Of a DNA stretch of 64,000 nucleotides, positions 10,872 to 25,800 are shown one piece after another (the first letter of the stretch is position 1; every line of letters starts with the position of its first letter). The position numbers and the translations under genes were made by a program. Source of the DNA: Aricia agestis (Eukaryota; Arthropoda; Insecta; Lepidoptera; Lycaenidae). The notes under the pieces are model-generated. The model was not told the DNA's origin. It saw only the letters and a list, made by a program, of their open reading frames with translations, and searched no databases. The stretch lies in NCBI RefSeq assembly GCF_905147365.1, contig NC_056428.1, positions 4,990,001 to 5,054,000 on the forward strand. The letters run 5' to 3'.

Positions 10872-13800
10872 GTACACTCTTATATTGTTACATCTTTATA
10901 CATATATGAATTCGTAAAAATAACATATTGTGAAGGTGCCGAAACCGTATTTTTTTTTGCAAAAACACTATTCTATGTCCTAGTCAAATTGCATCTAAAT
11001 CGGTTCAGCCGTTTAAGTGTACAGACTGAAGAGGCAACAGGCAGGCAGCTGCTACATTCTTGCATCTTCGATTATGAGAAAATCGCCAGAAGAAGCCATC
11101 TGGCGATTTTCTCATCACTTTCTTGGCCCTTCTTGGTTTCTATTTCTCTTACATTCTTTTTCTGCTTCTGCCTGTCATTTCTATGCCAGATTCTTGGATA
11201 CCAATCAATCAGTAATTTATTATGTTAATATACAACTGCAAACATAAAAATCTCGGATTTCATTTCTTGCAAAAGAACATGAAAGGTACTCAGGTAATAA
11301 TAATTGAGTTATAACTCAACCTGATGTACAGTTATAAAGCATTCAAGTTCGAAGGTAGGTACAGTTATTAAAGGTACAGTTATGCATTTTGAGAAATAAT
11401 ACATTCGCTGACAAGTTATTAAAAAAAAAAAAGAATTTGTTGCATTTTTCGAGTAAGTACGTAACCCCAAATGATGATTAATAAGTATTATATATAGATA
11501 AATATTATAAATGTGAATGTGTGTCTGCTTATACTGCTAGGTCTAAAACGATTTAGTTATCTATGGAGATATTTTTTGTTCTAGAACAGGGGTCACCAAA
11601 TGGCGGACCGCCGGCCCATTGTATGCGGACCAAGCATTTAAGCATTATCGAAATGAACTTCGTTTAAAATTAATTTAGGTCTCGACTTACTGATGAACAT
11701 CTCCAGGATTTAATGTCAATAGCTTGCACCAATGTTACACCAACCATCCGCGATATAATTATTATCTCTCAGATGTTCGGATTTGGATGTTCGGAGCTAC
11801 GAAAATTGATACTTTTCTCATGGATAAGTAATAAATACCTTTGTAAATTCCGTAATTACCAGTTACCTACGTTTAAATGTGTGTAGCGAAGGTCATTAAT
11901 AATTATCATTTCTTGAATGGACCCCGAGCGAAAGTAATACATAATTTGTGTCCCCTGTTCTAGAACATTGGATAGTTTTATCCTGGAAAAATGTAGAGTT
12001 GATAAACGATTTTCGGAGCAAACTGCAAAGTTGTGGGCTACTTGAACAAACTGCAAACGTAAAACTCAAGTAGTTAGTTTTATTCATGGGCTATCCATCA
12101 AGAAAGTGTTTCGCCGTGTTAAGGACAATAAGGAGGAAAATAGTTTTACATGAGGGGAAACACCAGGCCGTACTGGCTACAATAATTGCCAGTAGCGGCG
12201 TTAGGGGGGGGGGGGGGGGGGGGGGGCGACGCTGGGCGACCGCCCAGGGCGCTGGATACAAAGGGGCGCTGAAAGCAAACAAAAGGGCGAAAGCAAACAA
12301 AATCCAAATTTTTTCAGCACTATCAGAACCCGGGGCGGCGAAGAAATCTCGCCCAGGGCGCCATGCCGGTAGTGCTAAAACCGGCCCTTATAAATTATAA
12401 TTGCTGTTCTGAATGCATATACCTTGGCGTAAAATATGTTTTTTGTGTTGTTACTTTGGGCTTTTTTGTTCTAGAGATTTCGAGTTTTCTTTGTAGAGTT
12501 TTCGGGTTATCGTCTTAGATTTTTTGGGGTTTTGTTATAGATTCTTAAGTGCTGGGTTTTAGATCCAATTTGTTATAATTTAAAACAATGACTTTGTTTT
12601 TTTTTGGGTACCGTTACCGCGTGCAAACAAACAAAACCTTACAGTCTTGCTTGCGTCATACGTACTCGTATAAGTAGACCGCGATAAAAAGATTGACATG
12701 TAGACAATTATGTGCAAGCACAAAAAACATATTAATATAGCAATAAGTAGTAAATAATCATTAATGAGTTTTAGATGCACTTTTTTACCATAGGTCACAT
12801 CCGGGATTTAATTTAATCCTTTTACATCATTAATTAACCTAACATATATAACCTAACATTAATTAACTTAAAGAATCCTAAAGTTTGACCAAACTAAGAA
12901 CCGAACATAGTACTTACTACCCGACTGCGAAACGTTACTTTTGACTTACTCTTTCAGCGTTGTTACATAATCTCTATTTAAGGCGGGGATTAATCTCAAT
13001 CCAAAACGATAACCTTGCACACAACCAAAGACCAAGCGTATAAGCATCGCAATAAGATGCATTTTACTCGTAGCTTAGCTTAGCTTATAAAACTGTAGTA
13101 ATTCGGGCGGATCTTCTCTATTTTTCATGTTTTTTTAAATATCTTTGGAAATAAACATTAAGAAACAAAATTGTTCGGTTAAAGAGATTTTAATATAGAT
13201 TTACTAACAATTTATTCAAATAAAATGTATAATTATCCTAGTTAATACTTATATTTCGATGAAATAGATTTTTATCGGAGGTGAGTTTGTAAATTAATTA
13301 CACCCAAAGTATTACGTTTTATTAAAATGTTTATGGTTTAAGGTATTTTAAATATTGTGCTTTATATCTCATATTTTTTAACACTTCGTTATTATATTGG
13401 AGCTAGGTAAACCGGGAGTCACGGAATAACAAATTGGGGTTTATCCTCGCCTTAAGGTACCGCCGCGTTAAAGTAAAAAACCGTATTGGATGCGTTTTAG
13501 ATTGCTTGTTTTCTATGAGAGGCCGGCCGAGCAATGGAACAGCAAAAAGGGCATAAGCGACAATTTTTTTTGTGGCATAATTTAAAAATCATAAATACAT
13601 TTCATATAAGCTATGGGAAAATTAAAGTGTATGCTTGAACCAATCTATGTACAAAATTTGAAAGCTTAAATCACTCTCCTCTGTTGGCAAAATAGAAATC
13701 CCTTGTTTTACAGAGGTCTTTTTGATTGATTAATCTGTGTTATAAAAGTTGACCAATCGTGTTATGCTATGAGTAATTCAAAGACAAAGACATGATGAAT

Positions 13801-16800
13801 ACTGACAATGAAATTTAATTTCTTAGCTTTAGTCATTGCTAAGAAAAATCGATATCGCTACATGCAAATTATCAAGGCGTCGCCTTAAGGGATACGTACA
13901 CGCCCTGAAGTGTTTAATCACTTAATTTGTTACTCCCTTGTTGACAACAGTATAGAATGTTGTATCTAACAACAACGGGCGTCGCGAAATATTTTTCCAT
14001 ACCATGGGGATCACATCATAAAAATATACATATAAACTTGAAAAACACTGACCAATAACACTTTCTTTGCTAAGGTTTGAAATTCACGCTGTTAAATCGG
14101 GCTATTGTATACAGGGTACATAACAAAAATAAGTGATAATACATACTTTAGGGTGTGTAAATTTTATTAAGACTTTTTTCTCACCGATGTACATCTGTCT
14201 TCACATTATTCTTCTGTTTTTGTTATATTTGTTTATATTTTATTGTCTTATATTATATTTATTTGTGGGTTGTTAGTATGTATTAGGTATGTGTATATTT
14301 TATACTACACTGTGCCGGGGCGGGCCGGGAGGTGCTGGGGCGGGCCGGGGCGGCCCGGGGCGGGTCGGCGCGCAATGCATGGACGGATTTCGAGCCGAGG
14401 CTTGCCGGGCCGCATCGCATCACATCCGCGCGCCGCCTGCTATAGCGCACTGTTGCCGGGGGGCAGCGGGTCTTGTCGGGCCGTGTAGCATTGACGGAAA
14501 TCAGCCAAGCAAAAATCCGCGCCGATACGCCCCGGCACAGTGAGCGATATGCGCATCCGCTTCCATACAAATTGTATGGAGGCGGATTTTTGCGATGCGC
14601 CCCGGCAGGCTGAGCCCCGGCACCGCCCGTCTCAGTGTGCTCACTCCTTGAGGCTTATTATATTATATTATAATTTATACCTCTAATATAATATATAATA
14701 TACATACTCTTATTATCACTTTGTTTTGTTGATTGTTACACTTTGTATAGTAACTATTTAGTGTAATCTGTGCTATTATTACGAATTTAAACCTCATTAA
14801 AATCGATACACGAACATCCAACATTCCGCTTCCTTCTGTCTTCTGCGCGGTCACGTATAGGTTTACATGCCTTGATTATTTTTACAACTTCCTACTTAGT
14901 TATATTCTGTTTTTTTTTGTTACAGACACAATGGATCTGGAGTTTCGGAACGTGACATACACAGTGTATAGCCGGCTTAACAAAGGTGTGTACAGTTTCC
15001 TTATTTTTTATAATTAAGCAATTTTAGTTCCCCGTATAACCGCACCAAGTGTAATAATAATTTAAGGCTCCCATTACAAAAAACACAATTTTTGGCCTAA
15101 TTTTGCTCTATAATGGTACGGAACCCTTCGTGCACGAGTCCGACTCGCACTTGGCCGATTATTATTAGTCGATACTCGTTAGCTAAATCGAGGTTACCGG
15201 CTACCGCGAACAAGTTTACAAAAATAATGACTAGGATTTGACAGAAGCACGTGATTATAATATTAATGTCCAAGACAGATTATATCTACAGGGTGTAACA
15301 AAAATAAGTGATAATACTTTAGGGTACACGTACAGTGTTCCTTGTAGAGAGTTCACTGTGAAAGTAGCAGCTCTGAAAGACGAATTTTTTTATCACTTTT
15401 GTATGGGCAAGCGCCCGAACGTTACGAGTTATCCCATGCAAAAGTGAAAAAAAAAAATTTGGTCTTTCAGCGCTGCTACTTTCACAGTGTACTCTCTATA
15501 AGGAACACATACCCTAATACACATACACCCTAAAGTATTATTACTTATGTTTGTTACACCTTATATAAAATATATAATTTATTATTTATTAATAGTTATA
15601 ATACGTCTAATTATAATATAATATTTCAAACGGGTCAGACAGATTTATCTATTAATATCCATACTAATATTATAAATGCGAAAGTGTTTCTGTCTGTCTT
15701 CAGTCTTCACGCCCTAACCGCTGAACCGATTTTGCTGAAATTTAGTATGGGGATACTTTGAGTCCCGAGAAAAGACATAGGATACTGTTTTATTTATACT
15801 GAGAAATGTAAACGAACAAACTGATTTTCGATTTATTTCTGCTAGCTGATTTTTTATTCCGTAATATTGTTTTACTATCCCTATTTTCCATATTATATTG
15901 CTCAAGTTTCAAAGTTATCCATTTTTAGGGTTCCGTAGTCAACAAGGAACCCTTATAGTTTCGGTCTGTCTATCCGTCATCATTATAATATATTATAATA
16001 TTATTATTAAATATTAAATAATATATTATGGAATATGGATATAACAATTTTATCATGATTATTTACCATTACCATTATATTATGTCACAAAATACATATA
16101 AGTTCGTACATCGACCTAGGCTGGTAACGAGGCAAGACTCAAGACTAACAAGTGCGAATGTTTACGTGCTTAGCAAACAAACTATGACTTTTTCTACGGA
16201 AAGCGCTATCGAGTAAAGCCTGAAACCCGCCTCGTACTTGTAATAGCGTTAAGTTTTTTTTTTAATATACAGGGTGCGAAAAAATTAAGTGAACATACTT
16301 TAGGGTGTATATGTTATCGTTATAATGCAGAATACGTTAACGTGCACATTACCTAGGTAATCTGCAGATTCCCTGACACCATCAGTTAAAGTTTGTTTAA
16401 AGCTTATATTTGTACTTTACCTAGATAGTTTGCATTTTCTTCCTTTATAAAAGTCCTAAAAACTTTAACTTAAGCTTTTCAATCTAAGACTGTTGGTGTT
16501 TTGATTGTTTTTAGGGTTCCGTACCCAAAGGGTAAAAACCAATTACTGAGACTTCGATGTCTGTCCGACTTTCTGTCACCAGCTGTATCTCAAAAACCAC
16601 TATAGCTAGACTTCTGAAATTTTCACAGATTGTGTATTTCTGTTGCCGCTATAACAAGAAGTAGGTACTAAAATTAAAACAAAATTAAAATTTAAAGGGA
16701 GCTCCCATACAACAAACGTGATTTTTTTTGGCCTTTTTTGCTCTTAATCAACAATGGCAACAGGTAGGCACTTGAAACGTGAACCCTTCGTGGGCGAGTC

Positions 16801-19800
16801 CGACTCGCACTTGGAAGATATTTTTCTAGTTCATACGATTTGTTATTTTATTACTGGACTAATATTTTACTTAAAATTTAATACATAATTTATTCCTTTG
16901 TTTATGTCCAAAAAATTATATTAAACTAGCTGTTCGACCGAGCTTTGCTCGGTATTCGATAAAACACGAATAAAATTACATTTTCTAAAAATTATTCCTA
17001 GCTAGATCGATTTATCGCCCCCGAAACCCGAGCCGATTCCGAGATTCCAATTATATATATTATATGTATATAAACAAGAATTGCTCGTTTAAAGATATAA
17101 GATTAGGAGCGAAGAAATAGGGGAAAATGTGGAAAAACGGAAAATTATTTGAAACTAGCTGTTGCCCGCGACTTCGTCCGCGTTAGCATAGTAGATCACA
17201 TCCCAAGTATTATTTATTGTACAAAAATATTCAATATACAGAATTGACTTTCCTACGATTTTATTATATACAGATTTTTCGCGCGGCTTTGCTTGCGTAA
17301 TTTAGGAATTTCACGCAACCGTACATTTTCCGCAAAAAATAGCCTTTGTTCCTAAACGTGGTCTATTCTTCATGTTTGCCAAATAACATAAAAATTGCTC
17401 CAGTAATAATTTTTCTCCGTTTTTTCCACATTTTCCTCTATTTCTTTGCTTCTATTAGTCTTAGCGAGATAAAATATAGCCTATAGCCTTTCTCAATCAA
17501 TGGGCTATCTAACACTGAAAGAATTTTTCAAATCGACCAGTAGTTCCTGAGATAAGCGCGTTCAAATAAGCCATTTCAAATAATTAATCCCGTTTATTCG
17601 ACATTTTCCTCTATTTCTTCGCTCCTATTAGTCTTAGCATGATAAAATGTATGCCTATAGCCTTCCTCAATCAATGGGCTATCCAACAGTAAAAGAATTT
17701 TTTAAATCATCTTTTAAATCCAGTTTAACGACTGGCAGATATTGTAATAAAATAACGGAATTTTAGTGGATTCGGCAATAGGTTATGAATCTTTGTTTAC
17801 TAACAAAAAAAAATTGAAAAAGTCTAAAAAGACAATAGTATTAATATATTAATACTGTGATTATTGGCAAGTTATTATTATTTTTGCAGTCAACTATAAG
17901 TTTTCTTGTCAATAGTAGGTACGGATATTCTCTTGATATTTAATCTATACGTAATATGACATTTTTCCCTTTCCTAAATTACTAACAATAAAGATAAAAT
18001 TTTATAATTAATGGTCATTTGAACAAGAATTTTTCGAATTAACAATAATTAAAATCTTTTGAATCGAGAATGGTATGTAAATGGCTTGACATTCTAGTAA
18101 TTATTTTAACAATATCTAAAATCGTTCAATAGGTATTAATATTTTTAATTTTCATGGTAAGTATTATAATATTAATATTATAATCCATCCATATTATCCA
18201 TATTATAATCCATACTAATTCTAATGCTAAGTACTCACATACGGTTTTACTCGATAGTTTTACTCCAAATCGAGTAAAAATTGCCGTGTGGACCGCAAAA
18301 CTTACAGCTCGAAGGCTGGCATGGAGCCGGCTCGATGGAATTTATTTCCTTCGAACTTACACGACGCGACGCGAATCGTCGAGCTTTACTCAAGCGGCAA
18401 ACCATACTCGATCGTGTGAGTTTTGCGGTCCACACTATAATTTTTACTTGATTTGGAGTAAAACAATCGAGTAATGCTGAATGTGTGGAGGAAAGCCCGA
18501 GCTGTAGTTTTTACTCTACGTGATTGCTCGATCGAGTAAAACCGTATGTGAATACTGAGCTTATGAGATTTTTAAATTACACAGCATCCCTAGATTATGT
18601 TAATGTGATATTATGCTATGATACTATGCTGCTACCTCTTCACACCCAAACCACAAGACCGATTTTGCTGGGTATGGAAATACTTTGAGTCGCGGGAATG
18701 AACAAGACGTGACTCTTTTTAGGGTTCCGTACCCAAAGGGTAAAAACGGGACCCTATTACTAAGACTTCCTTGTCTGTCCGTCTGTCTGTCTCCAGGCTT
18801 GTATCTCAAGAACCGTTATAGCTAGATTTATGAAGTTTTCACAAATTGTGTATATCTGTTGCCGCTATAGCAACAAATGCTGAAAACAAAATAAAATTAA
18901 TATTTTAGGGGGGCTCCCATACAACAAATATGATTTTTTTGGCCTTTTTTGCTCGATATCAATAATGACAACAGCCAGGCAGTTGAAATTTTACAGAATC
19001 CTTAATTATATATTGTGTACTTTAATAATTATTAATAAAATTAAAATTTAGGGGGGGGGGGGCTTACATACAAAACACAAATATTGGCCTATTTTTTTTT
19101 CTATAACGGTACGGAACCCTTCGTGCGCAAGTCCGACTCGCACTTGGCCAATTTTTTATACTACCTATAATGTAATTATAGCATAGCAAGAGTGGATTCA
19201 AGTTTCATACATTTTACCCACGCTCCTTTAACAGGACCACACACAGTATGATGAATCAACTTCAAAGAACACAGACCATAACAGGAAACGATATGTATCG
19301 TACATTCAGAGCAATTTTACGCCTAATAGAACCTTATTGTGACAATGTAAGGTTCGCTTTCATTTAGATTATGAGGTAAAATGGAGTGCACAAGTGATTC
19401 CTATGTAAAACACTGGTACATCTACGTGCAGAGAATTAAAAATGTTGCATTGAGATCATCGGTGCGTCAGTTAATATCGATAGTAATATTATGACTAGCT
19501 ATTTGACCGAACTTTGCTCGCTATTCGATAAAACACGAATAAAATGACATTTTCTAAAAATGATTCCTAGCTAGATCGATTTATCGCCCCCGAAACCCCC
19601 TATATACTAAATTTCATGAAATCGTTGGAGCCGACTCCGAGATTCCAATTATATAAATATATATACGTGGGTCACACTGAAAGTAAATAATTATACACTT
19701 TCCTTGCACTTATTCCACTTTATTTTAATATATTTATTACAAAATTGTTAAATATGCTGGGATTTTTTCTTTAGTTTAAGTTTTAAAACTTTATACAGTA

Positions 19801-22800
19801 CCATTAGTTCAGCTGTGCTCGCCGCTTTTAGATATGATATTGATTGTACTGTCACTTCTTGGTGGAAATTCATCTTCAATTAAATAATTATACACTTTCC
19901 TCGCACTTATTCCACTTTATTTTAATATATTTATTACAAAATTGTTAAATATGCTGGGATTTTTTCTTTAGTTTAAGTTTTAAAACTTTATACAGTACCA
20001 TTAGTTCAGCTGTGCTCGCCGCTTTTAGATATGATATTGAATGTACTGTCACTTCTTGGTGGAAATTCATCTTCAATTAAATAACTATACACGTTCCTTG
20101 CACTTATTCCACTTTATTTTAATGTATTTATTACAAAATTGTTAAATATGCTGGGATTTTTTCTTTAGTTTAAGTTTTAAAACTTTATACAGTACCATTA
20201 GTTCAGCTGTGCTCGCCGCTTTTAGATATGATATTGATTGTACTGTCACTTCTTGGTGGAAATTCATCTTCAATTAAATAATTATACACTTTCCTCGCAC
20301 TTATTCCACTTTATTTTAATATATTTATTACAAAATTGTTAAATATGCTGGGATTTTTTCTTTAGTTTAAGTTTTAAAACTTTATACAGTACCATTAGTT
20401 CAGCTGTGCTCGCCGCTTTTAGATATGATATTGAATGTACTGTCACTTCTTGGTGGAAATTCATCTTCAATTAAATAACTATACACGTTCCTTGCACTTA
20501 TTCCACTTTATTTTAATGTATTTATTACAAAATTGTTAAATATGCTGGGATTTTTTCTTTAGTTTAAGTTTTAAAACTTTATACAGTACCATTAGTTCAG
20601 CTGTGCTCGCCGCTTTTAGATATGATATTGAATGTACTGTCACTTCTTGGTGGAAATTCATCTTCAATTAAATAATTATACACTTTCCTCGCACTTATTC
20701 CACTTTATTTTAATATATTTATTACAAAATTGTTAAATATGCTGGGATTTTTTCTTTAGTTTAAGTTTTAAAACTTTATACAGTACCATTAGTTCAGCTG
20801 TGCTCGCCGCTTTTAGATATGATATTGAATGTACTGTCACTTCTTGGTGGAAATTCATCTTCAATTAAATAATTATACACTTTCCTCGCACTTATTCCAC
20901 ATTATTTTAATATATTTATTACAAAATTGTTAAATATGCTGGGATTTTTTCTTTAGTTTAAGTTTTAAAACTTTATACAGTACCATTAGTTCAGCTGTGC
21001 TCGCCGCTTTTAGATATGATATTGAATGTACTGTCACTTCTTGGTGGAAATTCATCTTCAATTAAATAATTATACACTTTCTTTGCACTTATTCCACTTT
21101 ATTTTAATATATTTATTACAAAATTGTTAAATATGCTGGGATTTTTTCTTTAGTTGCACAACAATGCTTCAGCGCACTCCGCGAGACGGACTGTTGAATA
21201 TTTGACTATGGCACGTGTTGAGATATTGAGTCATACGCCATATAGTACTACTACAACTAGCCATAAGTAAGTTATAAAGCTGTATTTTATTGAAATTTCA
21301 ATTTTTTTACAGATCAGGACCTTAAAAGCGTCTTCTAAATGTTTTCTGAAATCAGCCAGTTGATAAATACTTTTACTCGAAGCTTCAGAAGCTTTTATGT
21401 GTGAATGCTCTTAGTAGTCAAATTTTGATTAATTTTAAAATGCATAAAGAAAACCTCCAATTTGTACAAAATTACGTTTGAAATTAAGTCTATAATGTAG
21501 CTACTACTGTATGTGGATTGTGGACACTTAACACCCTAAAAAAGGATATTTATAATTATATTTTGCAGAAACTTATATCTACCCCTATGTTTTATCCCCA
21601 ATAAATGTCACTGCTTGAGCAAATTGATAAACAAGCCAAAGAAACAGCTATTATTTGTCCTAACTTAGCCTTAAAACCAATTAATTATTTTAAGTATATT
21701 TTTCTTTCTAAAAAAAAATTAAATGTAATGTGCTCTGAATCAGAGTTGCATACTCGTAGCGGGCTATACGTATATATTGGAAGGGTGTTTTGTAGGAACC
21801 CGGCAATGTATAATATACTATACTATCATTTTCTCGAAAATTGTCAAATAGGGTTTTTTTTTATATTTTTCTGTACGTCTTTAGACACTAAAAGAATAGT
21901 ATATGAACAAAAAAAAAAAAAATCGCGAAAAAAAATTCCGTCGAATTAAGGGTTAAGGGGGGCTCCCATACAACAAACGTTATTTTTTTGGTCTTTTTGG
22001 CTCGTAATCCATAATGGCAACATGTAGATTGTAGACGCTTGAAATTTTCACAAAATACTCAATAATTATGTACTAATATTTAATAATACAATAAAATAAT
22101 ATTAAATAAATAATTAAGGTCAGCTCCCATACACAAACACAATTTTTTGCCTACTTTCGCTCTATAACGGTACGGAACCCTTCGTGCGCGAGTCCGACTC
22201 GCACTTGGAAAATTTTTGGAATACTTGTTTATTAAAATAGAATGATTTCAAACAAATAATTATGTTACGTACTTCATTATTTTTAAGAACCGTTTATATA
22301 GGTAATTACTTGAAAGTTGAAAGTCATGTTCTTGACCTACGCTATCTTTAGTGCTAAGTAGAGCACTATATTATGCTTGTTTTTAAGACGTACGGTGCTA
22401 TCTCAAACATTTTTATTTTCATATCTAGTTTGACTTAGGTCACTAGGTCATTTGAACAGGACTTACAAAAAAAATAGCCAAGTGCGAGTCGGACTCGCGC
22501 ACGAAGGTTTCCGTACCGGTATAGAGCGAGAGTAGGCAAAAAATTGTATTTTTTGTATGGGAGCCCCCCCTTAAATATTTATTTATTATTAAATGTTAAA
22601 GTACAAACATAATTAAAGGATTTTATGAAAATTTCAAATGCCTAGCTGTTACAATTAATTACGAGCAAGAAAACCTAAAAAAATCACGTTTGTTGTATGG
22701 GAGCCCCCCTTAAATATTAATTTTATTGCGTTTATCGTATTTGTTGTTATAGCGGTAACAAAAATACACAATCTGTGATTTCAGAAGTCTAGCTGTAGCG

Positions 22801-25800
22801 GTTCTTGAGTGAACACAGAACTGAAGACAGACGGACAGACGGACAGACATCGAAGTCTCAGTAATAGGGTCTCGTATTTACCCTTTGGGTACGGAACCCT
22901 AAAAATCAGTGCCACCGCAATTTTTTTTGTAACGTAAAATAATGTGTTTATCATATTTTCAGTAAAAAAAAAAGTACGTATCATGTAGTGCCAATAAAAA
23001 TATTTTTAATATTTCGATATTACAAATTATCCCACAAAAATTAGCCTATAATCCTTCACGTGGTCTACTTTTTATCTGTGCCAAATAACATCAAATATAG
23101 TGTACGCTTTATCTCAAAGTACCTACAAACAAAACAATAATATTTTTATTGTTTGTTGTAATACGATAATAATCGTAAGAACAATAATATTAAGACTTGC
23201 GACTGATTTAGGTAATTTAAAAACAAATAAAAAGGGTTAAAATTCAAATGGATGGAGCTGCTGCAAAAACGTTATCATTGAGGAAACTCTCGAAAATATG
23301 TCACGGTTAAAAAGTGTGAGTATAATAACTTTTTCAATTCTCAAGAAAGGTAAAGTGCGAGTCGGACTCGCGCAAGAAGGGTTCCGTACCGTAAAAGAGG
23401 AAAAAAGGCCAAAAATTGTGTTTTTTGTATGGGATTAAACATTTATTTTATTTTTCTTATTAATGAAATTTCAGAAGTCTAGCTATAGCGGTTCTGGCTG
23501 TGTCTCCAGGAGACAGACTGTCAGACAGACGTACTTAGTAATATCCGTTATTAGTCCCTTTGGGTACGGAACCCTGAGAAAAGTTCTCATGGACTGCATA
23601 AGTCTTCCCTAATTCTAGGCCACGATCAAATATGAAAGATCGGTGCTTTACATCGTCAGCATAGAGCAGCAAGTGCGTTCATTTGCCACTCTACAATCTA
23701 CATGGTAGCGTATCACCCTTTTACAGGAGCTTCGCGGCCCTCCAAGGGGTCGTGAGTCGCGACCCACAGGTTGGAAAACCCTGCTATAGAGTTTATGTAC
23801 GTTCCATACAGTCTTGTTCGCAATGACATCCTTATTCGCCGGCAATAATTAATAATAATCTTACCTTAATCTCTGTTATTGCTCTGTTCCACATTTGTCC
23901 TTAATCATTATTATTTGGGATAACAATATTATTGTCATAATAAGGTAAAGACGCTGCGATATCGGTATCGTTTGGCCCAAATATTTGTGTTTATTTTTAA
24001 TGTAACACGCAAAAGTTCCATTTTCTGTCCGTGACTCGTGATGATAAAGGGTCGTCCATTAAAATCGATTACGGATAGTAAGGGCCTGTTTCACCACTTC
24101 CTGATAAAGTGCCGGATAGGCTATCAACAACTTATTTGACAGATACTCCATACTCTATCAGCTGTCAAGTTAAGTGGTGGATAGCCTATACGACACTTAT
24201 CAGGAAGTGGTGAAACAGGCCTAGTTATTATAAATTATAATACGAGATGACGATTATGATCAGTTGAAAAAAATATTGAGCACTGAGCAGTGAGCAGTCC
24301 AATAACTGAATGAGCGGTAAAAATTATGGAATGAGTGGTTCGATAAATGAATGAGCGGTAAAATGATGGAATGAGCGGTTCGATAAATGAATGAGCGGTA
24401 AAAATGATGGAATGAGCGGTTCGATAAATAGTTCGGTAAATCCACGGCAGATCATAGCGAGCGGTGACACCCGAACTCAAGTTCATTGAAAAGAGAGGTA
24501 AATAAATCGTTAATTGGGCGGAACTTAATTTAGCAGCTATTAAGCAAATTCTATGCCTGCATAAATATTTTAATTATTTACCAACACTACTCTCAACTTA
24601 CATTATTTTGATAAACGATCGTTTAACAAGTAACGACGAGGTAAGTACTACTTACCTACCTAGTTGTTAAACGATCGTTTATCAAATGTTAGTTGATAGT
24701 CCACAAGATTAGCATTTAATATGAATAATATTATATTAGGTAATTTTGGAAACTTTACTACTTTAGTGATCCACATAATTAAAGACTTCAACCTATTTAA
24801 GTTTTACAAACAATTTATAATTTAGGTCTGAAGACCTTCAAAATATAATGAGAATGTTAACAGATTTTATGATTTTTGCTACATTTTGTGTATCGGATTT
24901 CGGAACATTAATTAATTATAATTATGACTAACAAAAAGTAACAGGATACTGTAATAAATAATAATAATTAAAACTGTTTAACATTTTAAAATTTCCGGGT
25001 TTATTGATCTCAGTACGGTACGGTTTTCAACTATCGACTAAGTAAAGGTTAACGTCGATAAAATAATAAGGGCCTGTTTCACAACTTCCTGACAAGGCTA
25101 TCCACCAGTTAACTTGACAGATGAAGTATGGAGAATCTGTCAAAAAAGTTGTATATAGCCTATTCGGCACTTTATCAGAGAGTGGTGAAACAGGCCCTAA
25201 GGGTTTTATAATGACGCTTATTATTATATCGACGAAATAATTTTATGTCCATACTAATCCATACTAATATTTTAAATGCGAAAGTGTATCTGCTTGCCTA
25301 TCTTCTAATAAAATTATATAAAAATTTCCTTCCTGACGCTATAACGCCAGAACGCACGAACTGATCTCCACGGTTTTGCATTCGTTGGAAAGGTCTCGGG
25401 CTCCGTGAGGTCTATAGAAAAAAATATCAGAAAAAACTTCAAGAGAAAACCAGAAAAACAGGGAAAATCATTTAATGGCCAAACAACATTTGCCGGGACA
25501 GCTAGTTCACGTATAAAAGTTTGGTATTGGGATAATTTGACACCCGGGGAAAGGACATAGGATACTTTTCATCCCGGAATGATACATTTTTTGCAGAATT
25601 TTTGTGTAACGGAGTTGTGGACGTCATCTAGTCTAGTATTATATAAACGCGAAAGTCTGTTTGTTTGTTACCTTTTGACGCCCAAACCGCTGAACGGATT
25701 TTGATATTTTGAATCTCGGGAAAGGACTGGAATGCTTTTTATCCCGGAAAAATGTACGGTTCTCGCGTGATAAACGAATTTTGACGCAATGGAGTTGCGG

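Noticed and set aside
12086..12400. 104-codon glycine-rich frame
   Set aside because: It reads through the 23-nt G run of a MITE and would shift with any change in run length.
14243..14570. Overlapping frames on both strands
   Set aside because: They fall in the GC-rich element; lack of stops reflects composition, and the frames do not hold in the copy at 26246-26605.
18247..18474. Two similar 62-codon frames on opposite strands
   Set aside because: They encode the same start and end because the element is palindromic. No family match.
24307..24430. CRISPR-like spacing of short repeats
   Set aside because: The units are directly tandem without unique spacers, and the genome is eukaryotic.
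24235..24486. Repetitive protein frame (IEPLIPSFYRS units)
   Set aside because: It is a translation of a three-unit minisatellite; no promoter, signal or homologue is apparent.
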